This document shows positions 43,253-50,768 of a stretch of 61,393 bases of DNA, in pieces (positions within the stretch are counted from its first letter, which is position 1; each line of letters begins with the position of its first letter). The stretch is taken from contig JAAVZR010000034.1 of assembly GCA_022791755.1 (NCBI GenBank), positions 1 to 61,393 of the forward strand, read 5' to 3'. Source of the DNA: Lachnospiraceae bacterium. Lineage in GTDB: Bacteria > Bacillota > Clostridia > Lachnospirales > Lachnospiraceae. Under the pieces are notes generated by a model that was given only the letters and a program-made list of their open reading frames with translations, was not told the origin of the DNA and made no database searches. A program made the position numbers and the translations under genes.

Positions 43253-43525
43253 AAAAAAAGCTTTCATCCCTTCCGTAAGGGACAAAAGCTTACACTCCTG
43301 CGGTACCACCCTGATTGCCGCCTGGGGCGGCCTCTCTTCTGCATACTGACATATGCTCTCTCTGGTAACGGGTTGGAACCCCGTCGGTACCTACTCTCCG
43401 TCAGCTGTGGATTTCGGGCCGCCCTCGCAAGGCCATTCACCGGAATCTGTGCTGCCGCTTCCCACCTGCCGCGGCTCTCTGGATACACCCGTTTCCGTCT
43501 ACTTCTCTTGCTCATCGGTTTGATT
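43253..43525 (-). ncRNA. T-box riboswitch leader of the molybdoenzyme/NhaC operon
   Basis: On the minus strand the leader contains a stem I with GATGAGCAAGAGAAGTAG and AGAGAGCCGC ... GGTGGGAAGCGGC, then the T-box proper AGGGTGGTACCGCAGG (43312-43297), whose UGGU pairs with an uncharged tRNA 3' end, then a terminator (43290-43253: AGCTTTTGTCCCTT / AAGGGATGAAAGCT plus seven Ts). The specifier codon is uncertain: the loop reads GTGAATGGCC, giving UGG (Trp, 43435-43433) or, shifted by one, GGC (Gly); GTAGGTACCG elsewhere contains UAC (Tyr). The leader ends 74 nt before the molybdoenzyme start, which has GGGAGG. Confidence 0.92.
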
Positions 43526-43531
43526 TTTCTT

Positions 43532-43560
43532 ATTTTACTGCGGGAGAGGGGATTTGTCAA
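43532..43560 (-). promoter_or_regulatory. Promoter of the T-box operon
   Basis: Minus-strand TTGACA (43560-43555), exact 17-bp spacer, TAAAAT (43537-43532). Start near 43525, just before stem I. Confidence 0.9.
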
Positions 43561-43612
43561 TATATTTTTGTCGTGCGGCGGACAGCAGAAAACTTGCCGA
43601 ACATCGTGTTTT

Positions 43613-43771
43613 ATGATAAGATATCGTGAGGGCTGTGTGGAGCAGGCCCGGGAGCCTGCGAAAACACTTCGCGGGATGGAGCTGGAGGACAGTTCGATTG
43701 CGAAAGCCGCGGGAGTGACCGAGGAGGTGCTTCTGGAATGGTTTGCAGAGGAGACGGTCTGTTCCCGGTGA
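43613..43771 (+). pseudogene. Small open frame resembling the end of an Rpn/PD-(D/E)XK-type protein
   Basis: A possible 52-residue product whose second half (GMELEDSSIAKAAGVTEEVLLEWF) resembles the C-terminal helix-turn-helix-like tail common in Rpn-family recombination-promoting nucleases and related transposase-like proteins. There is no ribosome site. It is probably a remnant of a deleted gene. Low confidence. Confidence 0.35.
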
Positions 43772-43828
43772 ATGCTTTATCTGTTATGAAGAGCGGAGAG
43801 ATTTGGATAGAGACGGTGACGACAAATG

Positions 43829-43864
43829 AGAAGGGGTCCCCTGGAAGCGGGGATCCCTCCTTCT
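43829..43864 (-). terminator. Hairpin after greA
   Basis: AGAAGGGGTCCCC and GGGGATCCCTCCTTCT form a near-perfect stem immediately downstream of the greA stop codon. On the minus strand the T tract is weak, so termination strength is uncertain. Confidence 0.55.
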
Positions 43865-43867
43865 GTT

Positions 43868-44371
43868 TCAGTAGCTTCTCAAGGTGTCGCTGCCGTCGTC
43901 GGTGGTCTTTTCAATCCGGCGGATGGTGACATAGTAACCGGTTTTTTCATTTACTGCCACATAGACACGGTCGCCGGTCTTATGTCCCAGGATAGCACGG
44001 CCCAGAGGCGACTCGATACTGATACGTCCCTGGAGAGAATTGCCGCGCACGGTGGTTACCAGTTTATAGGTCTCCTCCTCGTCGTCCTCCTCCATATACA
44101 GCGTCACCGTATTAAACAGGCCGATTTCGTCGGAACCGGAGGTGTCCTCGATGATATGGGCAGTCTTAATCATGCGTTCCAGGTAACGGATCCGGCTTTC
44201 GTTTTTATTTTTATCTTTCTTAGCGGCGTGGTATTCAAAATTTTCGCTCAGGTCGCCGTGTGCTCTGGCTTCCTTGACGGCTTCCAGGGCTTCCTTGCGG
44301 ACCACTACCTTGCGGTATTGGATTTCCTCGCGCATTTTTTTTATATCGTTACGTGTCAGTTCATCGTACAT
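43868..44371 (-). CDS. greA: Transcription elongation factor GreA
   Basis: A 167-residue Gre factor: N-terminal coiled coil (about 1-80) with the tip acidic block ARAHGDLSENFEYHAAK, which stimulates RNA cleavage in backtracked RNA polymerase, then the FKBP-like C-terminal domain with SPLGRAILGHKTGD. Normal length. AGGAGG precedes the ATG. Single gene, divergent from dnaX. Confidence 0.95.
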   Translation of the reverse strand: MYDELTRNDIKKMREEIQYRKVVVRKEALEAVKEARAHGDLSENFEYHAAKKDKNKNESRIRYLERMIKTAHIIEDTSGSDEIGLFNTVTLYMEEDDEEETYKLVTTVRGNSLQGRISIESPLGRAILGHKTGDRVYVAVNEKTGYYVTIRRIEKTTDDGSDTLRSY

Positions 44372-44504
44372 GGGATCCTCCTGCTGTGTCTTGCGGCCAG
44401 GCCGAAGCGTAAACTTCTGCTGACAACATGCTTATGGTGAGGCTATTTTAGCGCAAAGGACATGGGATTGCAAGCAATACCTGAAAAAGGAATACCACTT
44501 TCCC

Positions 44505-44533
44505 TTGCGTCCGCCTCCGATTTATTATATACT
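44505..44533 (+). promoter_or_regulatory. Promoter of the dnaX operon
   Basis: TTGCGT (44505-44510), 17-bp spacer, TATACT (44528-44533), about 60 bp before the dnaX start. Confidence 0.7.
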
Positions 44534-44594
44534 GTACAAGGACAAGTCTGTCATGAAAGGGAAACGGTCATGAATAGGAAGGACATTTAAGGAA

Positions 44595-46241
44595 ATGGGT
44601 TATACCGCATTGTATCGAAAATGGCGCCCGGCCACCTTTGAAGAGGTGAGGGGGCAGGACCATATTGTGACAACGCTGAAAAATCAGATTAATAACGGGC
44701 GAATCGGTCATGCTTATCTGTTCTGCGGGACCCGCGGTACCGGAAAGACGTCGATTGCAAAGATATTTGCCAGGGCAGTGAACTGCGAACATCCGGCGGA
44801 CGGCAGCCCGTGCGGAGAATGCGCTTCCTGTAAAGCCATCGCCGCGGGGGCGTCGATGAATGTGGTGGAGATCGACGCGGCTTCCAATAACGGCGTGGAT
44901 AATGTGCGGCAGATCCGCGACGAGGTGGAGTATTCACCGGCGGACGGCAGATATCGGGTATATATCATAGATGAGGTTCATATGCTTACACCGGCAGCCT
45001 TCAACGCACTGCTTAAGACGCTGGAGGAGCCCCCCTCCTATGTGATCTTTATTCTGGCCACCACGGACACGCACCGGATCCCGATCACGGTGTTATCACG
45101 GTGTCAGAAATACGATTTCCGTCGGATCGACGGGGATACGATCACAGCCCGGTTACGGGAGATGGCTCAGGCGGAGGGTATAGACGCTGAGGAGAAGGCA
45201 ATCCGGTATGTGGCGAAGAAGGGCGACGGTTCCCTTCGGGATGCCATCAGCCTGTTTGACCAGTGCGCCGCTTTCTATTATGGAGAGAAGCTGACCTTTG
45301 AGCGGGTGCTGGATGTGCTGGGGGCAGTGGATAATGAGGTGTACAGCCATTTTCTGCGGCTGATCCACGCAAAGGATGCGGGAGCCTGTCTGCGGCAGGT
45401 AGAAGAACTGATTCTGGGCGGACGGGATTTAACCCAGTTTGCAGCCGATTTTGTATGGTACATGCGCGGCGTGCTGCTGGCGCAGACGGGCGAAGTATCC
45501 GGGGATGTTCTGGATATGGGCAGTGAGGACACGGAGCGCCTGATTAGAGATGCGTCCATAGTGCCGGAGGACACGGTCATGCGGTATATCCGCGTTCTGT
45601 CAGAGACCATGAGTCAGATGCGCTACAGCGGAAACAAACGCGTCCTGCTGGAGATCGCTTTGATTAAGCTGATGCGTCCGGCTATGGAGACAAATCTGGA
45701 TTCGCTGCTTCAGCGTCTTGACGATCTGGAGGAGAGGCTGGCCGCCAGAACGGCTCCGGAGGTGACTCCGCAGATGTTAGCCGATGCGCTGGCGGCAAAC
45801 GGGATGGCGATAGCCGCGGCGGCCGCACAGGGGACGGATACCGGCCTGACGGTAAAGACCGCAGAAAGCGGGCGCGGCGAAAGGGAGCCGGAGACGGTGG
45901 TCCTGCCTCAGGCGGAGATTGACCAGCTGAGACTCTTACAGGAGGACTGGAAGGATATCATAGCCGCGGTGGGACTCAGCGCCAGGACGACTCTGACCGG
46001 CGTACAGCTGGAGCCTCTGGGCGAGGGACGGCTGCTTTTAGTGTTCCACGATCAGAATGCATATGATATGGGAAGCCGGGAGAGCATACGACACAGTCTG
46101 GAAAATTACATCGCAACAGCGTATCAGATACAGGTACAAATCGAGACCAGACTGGTGAAGGAACAGGAGTATGTAAAGAAGCAGTTTGTGACCGAGGATG
46201 AGCTGAAACAGAGATTCAATGTAGATATCATAATGGAATAG
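44595..46241 (+). CDS. dnaX: DNA polymerase III subunit gamma/tau
   Basis: A 548-residue clamp-loader ATPase. RKWRPATFEEVRGQ opens the AAA+ domain; Walker A is GTRGTGKTS; a zinc module has CEHPADGSPCGECASC; Walker B is IDEVHML; the arginine finger lies in TVLSRCQKYDF. The C-terminal part (about 370-548) is the variable tau region. First gene of dnaX-ybaB-recR. TAAGGA precedes the ATG. Confidence 0.96.
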   Translation: MGYTALYRKWRPATFEEVRGQDHIVTTLKNQINNGRIGHAYLFCGTRGTGKTSIAKIFARAVNCEHPADGSPCGECASCKAIAAGASMNVVEIDAASNNGVDNVRQIRDEVEYSPADGRYRVYIIDEVHMLTPAAFNALLKTLEEPPSYVIFILATTDTHRIPITVLSRCQKYDFRRIDGDTITARLREMAQAEGIDAEEKAIRYVAKKGDGSLRDAISLFDQCAAFYYGEKLTFERVLDVLGAVDNEVYSHFLRLIHAKDAGACLRQVEELILGGRDLTQFAADFVWYMRGVLLAQTGEVSGDVLDMGSEDTERLIRDASIVPEDTVMRYIRVLSETMSQMRYSGNKRVLLEIALIKLMRPAMETNLDSLLQRLDDLEERLAARTAPEVTPQMLADALAANGMAIAAAAAQGTDTGLTVKTAESGRGEREPETVVLPQAEIDQLRLLQEDWKDIIAAVGLSARTTLTGVQLEPLGEGRLLLVFHDQNAYDMGSRESIRHSLENYIATAYQIQVQIETRLVKEQEYVKKQFVTEDELKQRFNVDIIME

Positions 46242-46254
46242 GAGGAAACGGTAT

Positions 46255-46596
46255 ATGGCAAAGCGCGGAGGATTTCAGGGCGGGATGCCCGGCAATATGA
46301 ACAATCTGATGAAACAGGCACAGAGGATGCAGAGGCAGCTGGAGGAGCAGACAAAGGCGCTGGAGGAAAAGGTGTATACGGCCCAGGCCGGCGGCGGCGC
46401 CGTGTCGGTGACCATGAACGGCAAGAAAGAGGTATCGGAAGTGGTTCTGAATCCTGAAGTGGTGGATCCGGACGATATCGAGATGCTGCAGGACCTGATT
46501 GTGGCCGCGGTCAATGAAGTCATCCGTCAGGTGGAAGAGGACGCCAATGCCGTGATGGGTAAGATGACCGGCGGCATGGGAGGCTTTCCGTTCTGA
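46255..46596 (+). CDS. YbaB/EbfC-family nucleoid-associated protein
   Basis: A 113-residue DNA-binding protein; NNLMKQAQRMQRQLEEQ and the VTMNGKKEVSEVVLNPEVVDPDD segment are the family signature, and the C-terminus is Gly/Met-rich. Proteins of this family bind DNA as dimers beside recR, with a proposed role in recombination or nucleoid shape. Stop overlaps the recR ATG by one base. Confidence 0.95.
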   Translation: MAKRGGFQGGMPGNMNNLMKQAQRMQRQLEEQTKALEEKVYTAQAGGGAVSVTMNGKKEVSEVVLNPEVVDPDDIEMLQDLIVAAVNEVIRQVEEDANAVMGKMTGGMGGFPF

Positions 46597-47192
46597 TGGA
46601 TTACTACAGTACGAAGATCACGGCTCTCATCGACGAGCTGTCCCGTCTGCCCGGTATCGGCGCCAAATCGGCCGGCCGGCTGGCCTTTCATCTGCTGAAT
46701 ATGCCGGAGGCGGAGGTAAACCGTCTGACCGGCGCCATTCTGGATGCCAAGCGCACGGTGCGCTACTGCCGGGAGTGCTGTACTCTCACAGACAGCGATC
46801 TGTGCCCGATCTGTGCGAGTACCGGCAGGGATCACAGCCAGATCATGGTGGTGGAGAATACCAGAGATCTGGCGGCCTATGAGAAGACCGGCAAGTATAA
46901 CGGCGTTTATCATGTGCTTCATGGAGCCATCTCCCCGGCGCTGGGGATCGGCCCTGCCGATATCAAACTGAAAGAACTGATGACACGCCTTCAGGGGAAT
47001 GTGGAAGAGGTCATAGTGGCCACCAACTCCAGCCTGGAGGGAGAAACTACGGCTATGTATTTGAGTAAACTGATCAAGCCTGCCGGTATCCGGGTGACGC
47101 GTATCGCCAGCGGCGTACCGGTAGGGGGAGATCTGGAGTATATTGACGAAGTGACGCTGCTACGGGCGCTGGAGGGCCGCACGCAGTTGTGA
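46596..47192 (+). CDS. recR: Recombination protein RecR
   Basis: A 198-residue protein of the RecFOR pathway. Helix-hairpin-helix LSRLPGIGAKSAGRLAFHLL, a zinc finger CRECCTLTDSDLCPIC and a Toprim domain with VVENTRDLAAYEKTG are complete. It loads RecA at gaps with RecO. Coupled to ybaB. Confidence 0.97.
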   Translation: MDYYSTKITALIDELSRLPGIGAKSAGRLAFHLLNMPEAEVNRLTGAILDAKRTVRYCRECCTLTDSDLCPICASTGRDHSQIMVVENTRDLAAYEKTGKYNGVYHVLHGAISPALGIGPADIKLKELMTRLQGNVEEVIVATNSSLEGETTAMYLSKLIKPAGIRVTRIASGVPVGGDLEYIDEVTLLRALEGRTQL

Positions 47193-47219
47193 CGAAGCGG
47201 ACCAGGGGTGAATACATAA

Positions 47220-50039
47220 TTGGATAAATACGAGTACACGATCAAATCGGATAAAATCAAAAAGCTGACAGAACGCAGGGATTATGAGACCGCAGCCAAA
47301 ATCGCAGACACCATCGACTGGGAGCGGGTAAAGAATGTAAAGATGTTAAGCATTGTTTCCCAGGCCTATGAGAAGACGGGCCGTCTGGAGGAGGCAAAGG
47401 ATCTTCTTCTGATGGCCTATGAATGCGCTCCGGTGGGCCGGCGCTTCTTATATAAGCTGACGGAACTCGCGGCCAGACAGGGTAAGTTCGACGAGGCAGA
47501 AGATTACCTGCAGGAGTATACCGAGGTTTCGCCCCATGATCCGGGCCGCCTGCTCCTGCGCTACGAAATCGCCAGAGCCAAGGAAGAGCCGCCGGAGCGG
47601 TTAATCATGATTCTGGAGGCATATCAGAAGCGTGAATTTGAGGAAAAGTGGGCCTATGAGCTGGCGGAGCTGTATTACGGCATCGGGAAGACAGAGGAGT
47701 GCATAAAGCTGTGCGACGAGATCGTGCTGTGGTTTGGCGTGGGCACTTATGTGGATAAGGCCATGGAGCTGAAACAGAAGATGGTCCCCTTAAGCCCGGA
47801 ACAGATCGAAAAACGGGAAAACAAGGAGAAGTATCTGCGCCGTCTGAAGGATATCCAGAAAGAATTTGAGAAGGATCCGTCATCCGCACAGAAACGGCCG
47901 TCTGCCGGCGCTTCATCAGATAACGAGAAACCGTCCGCCGAGAGAAAGGTCCTGTCTTTGGAGGAGCAGATCAGCGAGGCGCTGAAAGAACCGGGGACGC
48001 CGAAGGTTGAGATGATCCCGGAAGACGTGCCGGCACAGGAGGCCGAAGAGCTGTCGGAGAAAGTGCCGAAAACCGGTTTGGCAAAGGAAAAACAGCTGCG
48101 CAGCACCCGGGAAGAACCGTTACAGACAGAACTACAGACCGAAGAAGAGGCCATAAAAGCCATGGAAGCCACTCTGGCCAGAGAGATCGAGACAGCAGCT
48201 ATGGCAGCGACCATCGACGAGGCCATGCTGCGTAAAACGGCAGCGACCATGGAGACGGTGGGAGCCGTGGAAAATGACCACTCCGATGTCAGCGAGCGTA
48301 CTAAGATCGCCCCGGAGAGATTTGGGGAGAAGACACAGACAAAGGAATTTGTGCTGCAGGCCCGGGCAATCAACAGCGCGATGGAGCAGGCCCAGGGCAT
48401 ACCTGTCACAGCCGAGGAAGTGGAAAGCAGGCTGACAGGAGAAATGCAGGAGAATATTTTCACAGACCATAAGACGGCAGAGAGGGAGGAGCCCGTTTCA
48501 GGGGAACCTGCCGATGAGGAGCCTGCCGTCGGGGAAAGCGTCCAGGAAGAGGCGCCGGAGCCTGCTTTAGCCGAAGAGACGGTCTGCCCGGAACCGGCGG
48601 TCGATGAGCTGTCCGGCCGGGAAGTGAGAGATCACTATGTGCTGATCGCCAGCGATAATGAGGAGCGGGGGCTGCGGGAGTGCGTGACATACATTCGCCG
48701 TATGCGGGAGCTCTTAGGCCGTCCGGCGAGCCAGGTGGCAAAGATCAGCGGTGAAAAGCTGGCCAATAAGGATATCGAAAAAACCCTCAGAAAGCTTCAG
48801 GGGCGTGATCTGATTGTCGTGGGTATCAGCGAGCTGCCGCCTGCGGTGCTGGTACAGACCATTGAGCAGATGGCAAAGGACAGGACCGAGAGCTTTGTTG
48901 CGCTGATCGATACACAGGAGGAGATCGGAAAGCTGCAAACTCGGATGGCCTTCTTCGGAGACTGTCGGGTACTGTCCTGCCAGAGACCCGAGCGCAAAGG
49001 CGGCGCTTCCGGAGTTTCCCGGACGTCGGATCTCTCTGAAAAACCCATGGAAACGCCGAAGCCCGCGCCTGCCCCTGCTCCCAGACAGCCTCTTTCTCTG
49101 GCAGAACTGGTACAGGAGACGCTGGAAGCCGGAGTTCTGGATGGAATGCTGGAGGAAGCGGGAGCGGAATCTACAGGAGAGCCGGCACAGGAAAACTCCC
49201 CGGCGGCAGCGGAGCTGTCCGACGGCAGAAAAGCAGCTTTGCGCCGAAAAGAGAGACGGGCACGGCAGAAGAGAGAAGAGGAGGCGCGCTGCCAGGCAGA
49301 GCAAGAAGAACAGGAGAAAGCGAGCCGCCAGGCAGAGCAAGAAGAACGAGAGAAAGAGAGCCGTCAGGCAGAACAAAGAGAGAGAGAAAAAGCACGCCGC
49401 CAGGCGGAGCAGGAAGAGAAAGAAGTAGCGCGCCGCCAGGCGGAACAAAGAGAAAAGGAAGTAGCGCGCCGCCAGGCGGAACAAAGAGAAAAGGAAGTAG
49501 CGCGCCGTCAGGCGGAACAAAAAGCGCAGGAGGAAGCATACCGCCAGGCAGAGCAGGAAAGACAGGAGAAAGCGCGCCGTCAGGCGGAGGCGGCCGGACA
49601 GCAGGAGACGGAGAAAGAGGAAAAGCCGCGCAAACAGCGGGAACGCCAGCAGAAGAAGCATGGGAAAGTCCGCCGGGAGGAAGCGGCAGCCTGTGCAGAG
49701 GAGCTGATTTTGGAGCCGGAGGCCGTACAGGAGCAGGATATCGAATCCTTTACGAAAGTCTCCGATCCGGATCATATGTCGCCTAAGGAGTTCTATAATT
49801 TTGCGGTGGGCTATGCCCGTATGCTGGACGCCGTAGTGGATGACATGGGAAGCCTGGCATTCTTTGCAGTCATAGAACAGTATCAGCAGGAGCGGATCGC
49901 GCTGTCGGAGGAGCTGGCAGAGGAGATGATAGAAAAAGCGATCCTCTGTGCGGAGCGCCGTTCTTTTAAGAGCCTGTTTTCCAACCGCTATGACAAAGAA
50001 GGATATCTGATATTAAAGGAAGAACATTTTAAGGAGTAA
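47220..50039 (+). CDS. Large TPR-like, repeat-rich protein of unknown function in the recR operon
   Basis: A 939-residue protein with a TTG start (AGGGG upstream), 27 bp after recR. Residues 1-200 are helical repeats of TPR type (VSQAYEKTGRLEEAKDLLL, LAARQGKFDEAEDYLQ). Residues 200-470 are acidic and low-complexity. Residues about 470-600 form a folded domain with strands LIVVGISELPPAV and FVALIDTQEEIGKLQ, reminiscent of an ATPase fold lacking a P-loop. Then comes a long Arg/Gln/Glu coiled coil of 11-residue repeats (RQAEQREKEVA, about 690-790) and a C-terminal helical domain (about 840-939). No known name; possibly a scaffold or adaptor. Confidence 0.8.
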   Translation: MDKYEYTIKSDKIKKLTERRDYETAAKIADTIDWERVKNVKMLSIVSQAYEKTGRLEEAKDLLLMAYECAPVGRRFLYKLTELAARQGKFDEAEDYLQEYTEVSPHDPGRLLLRYEIARAKEEPPERLIMILEAYQKREFEEKWAYELAELYYGIGKTEECIKLCDEIVLWFGVGTYVDKAMELKQKMVPLSPEQIEKRENKEKYLRRLKDIQKEFEKDPSSAQKRPSAGASSDNEKPSAERKVLSLEEQISEALKEPGTPKVEMIPEDVPAQEAEELSEKVPKTGLAKEKQLRSTREEPLQTELQTEEEAIKAMEATLAREIETAAMAATIDEAMLRKTAATMETVGAVENDHSDVSERTKIAPERFGEKTQTKEFVLQARAINSAMEQAQGIPVTAEEVESRLTGEMQENIFTDHKTAEREEPVSGEPADEEPAVGESVQEEAPEPALAEETVCPEPAVDELSGREVRDHYVLIASDNEERGLRECVTYIRRMRELLGRPASQVAKISGEKLANKDIEKTLRKLQGRDLIVVGISELPPAVLVQTIEQMAKDRTESFVALIDTQEEIGKLQTRMAFFGDCRVLSCQRPERKGGASGVSRTSDLSEKPMETPKPAPAPAPRQPLSLAELVQETLEAGVLDGMLEEAGAESTGEPAQENSPAAAELSDGRKAALRRKERRARQKREEEARCQAEQEEQEKASRQAEQEEREKESRQAEQREREKARRQAEQEEKEVARRQAEQREKEVARRQAEQREKEVARRQAEQKAQEEAYRQAEQERQEKARRQAEAAGQQETEKEEKPRKQRERQQKKHGKVRREEAAACAEELILEPEAVQEQDIESFTKVSDPDHMSPKEFYNFAVGYARMLDAVVDDMGSLAFFAVIEQYQQERIALSEELAEEMIEKAILCAERRSFKSLFSNRYDKEGYLILKEEHFKE
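49290..49600 (+). repeat. 33-bp coding repeats for an 11-residue coiled-coil unit
   Basis: About eight to nine degenerate units encoding RRQAEQxEKEx; two adjacent units near 49430-49510 are identical in DNA, showing recent duplication. Copy number may vary between strains. Confidence 0.8.
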
Positions 50040-50042
50040 AAA

Positions 50043-50765
50043 ATGGGCAATATGAACTGGCTGATGATGGTCACTGTCGCCATATTGATGGTGGGAGCAT
50101 TGCTGGGCTATATAAACGGACTGATAAAGACCATTCTGAATCTGGTGATTGGTGCGGTTACGCTGATTCTGGTATTGATTCTGAGTCCCAGAGTGTGTAC
50201 GTTTTTGCAGGAACAGACCGGTTTGCCGGACTATGTGGGGAGCAGGACAGAGGCTGTGGTCCGGGAGCAGGTGCAGGAGCTTCTGGCCGAACAGCCAGGC
50301 TTTGTGTTTGACGAGGCGGGGCAGGAGGCTCTCGTGGAGAAGCTGCCCTTTTTGCCGGCACTCAAGGAGGCGGTGTCAGGCAGTGAGCAGGTACAGGACT
50401 TTGCCAGTCAGGGGACAGAGTATGTGATTACATTCATAAGCGATGCGGTCGCCGGACAGATCATCGTGTTGTTAGCGTATTTTGTGACCTTTGTGGCAGT
50501 ATTCTTAGCCTTGCGCGTGGTGGTTTTTCTGTTAAATATCCTGGAGCATCTGCCGGTCATTCACGGCGTGAATAAGCTGGCCGGTCTGGTGGTGGGCCTG
50601 GCGGAAGGGGTGATCGCCGTGTGGATTCTGGGGACTCTGCTGTCGGTGGCCGGTACGACGCAGCTGGGGCAGAGCGCGGCTCAGTGTATCCGGGAGAGCG
50701 GGTTTCTGACGGCGATCTATGGGCACAATCTTGTGCTCCGGATCATATTCTGGTCATTGAGGTAG
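50043..50765 (+). CDS. CvpA family membrane protein
   Basis: A 240-residue protein with four membrane helices (about 8-25, 28-48, 125-150 and 180-205) and the early GALLGYINGLIKTI motif of the CvpA/colicin V production family, linked to envelope homeostasis. AAGGAG precedes the ATG. It follows the TPR-like protein by 3 bp and is followed by PRD regulator 2 after 3 bp, so that regulator may be read from the dnaX operon. Confidence 0.88.
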   Translation: MGNMNWLMMVTVAILMVGALLGYINGLIKTILNLVIGAVTLILVLILSPRVCTFLQEQTGLPDYVGSRTEAVVREQVQELLAEQPGFVFDEAGQEALVEKLPFLPALKEAVSGSEQVQDFASQGTEYVITFISDAVAGQIIVLLAYFVTFVAVFLALRVVVFLLNILEHLPVIHGVNKLAGLVVGLAEGVIAVWILGTLLSVAGTTQLGQSAAQCIRESGFLTAIYGHNLVLRIIFWSLR

Positions 50766-50768
50766 AAG

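Noticed and set aside
43208..43612. N-terminal part of a 187-residue plus-strand frame
   Set aside because: It runs antisense through the T-box leader; only the last 50 codons look protein-like, and those are listed as a possible remnant.
48714..49775. 353-residue Leu/Phe-rich frame on the minus strand
   Set aside because: Antisense of the coiled-coil repeats in the TPR-like gene; apparent membrane helices come from Glu/Lys/Gln codons read backwards.
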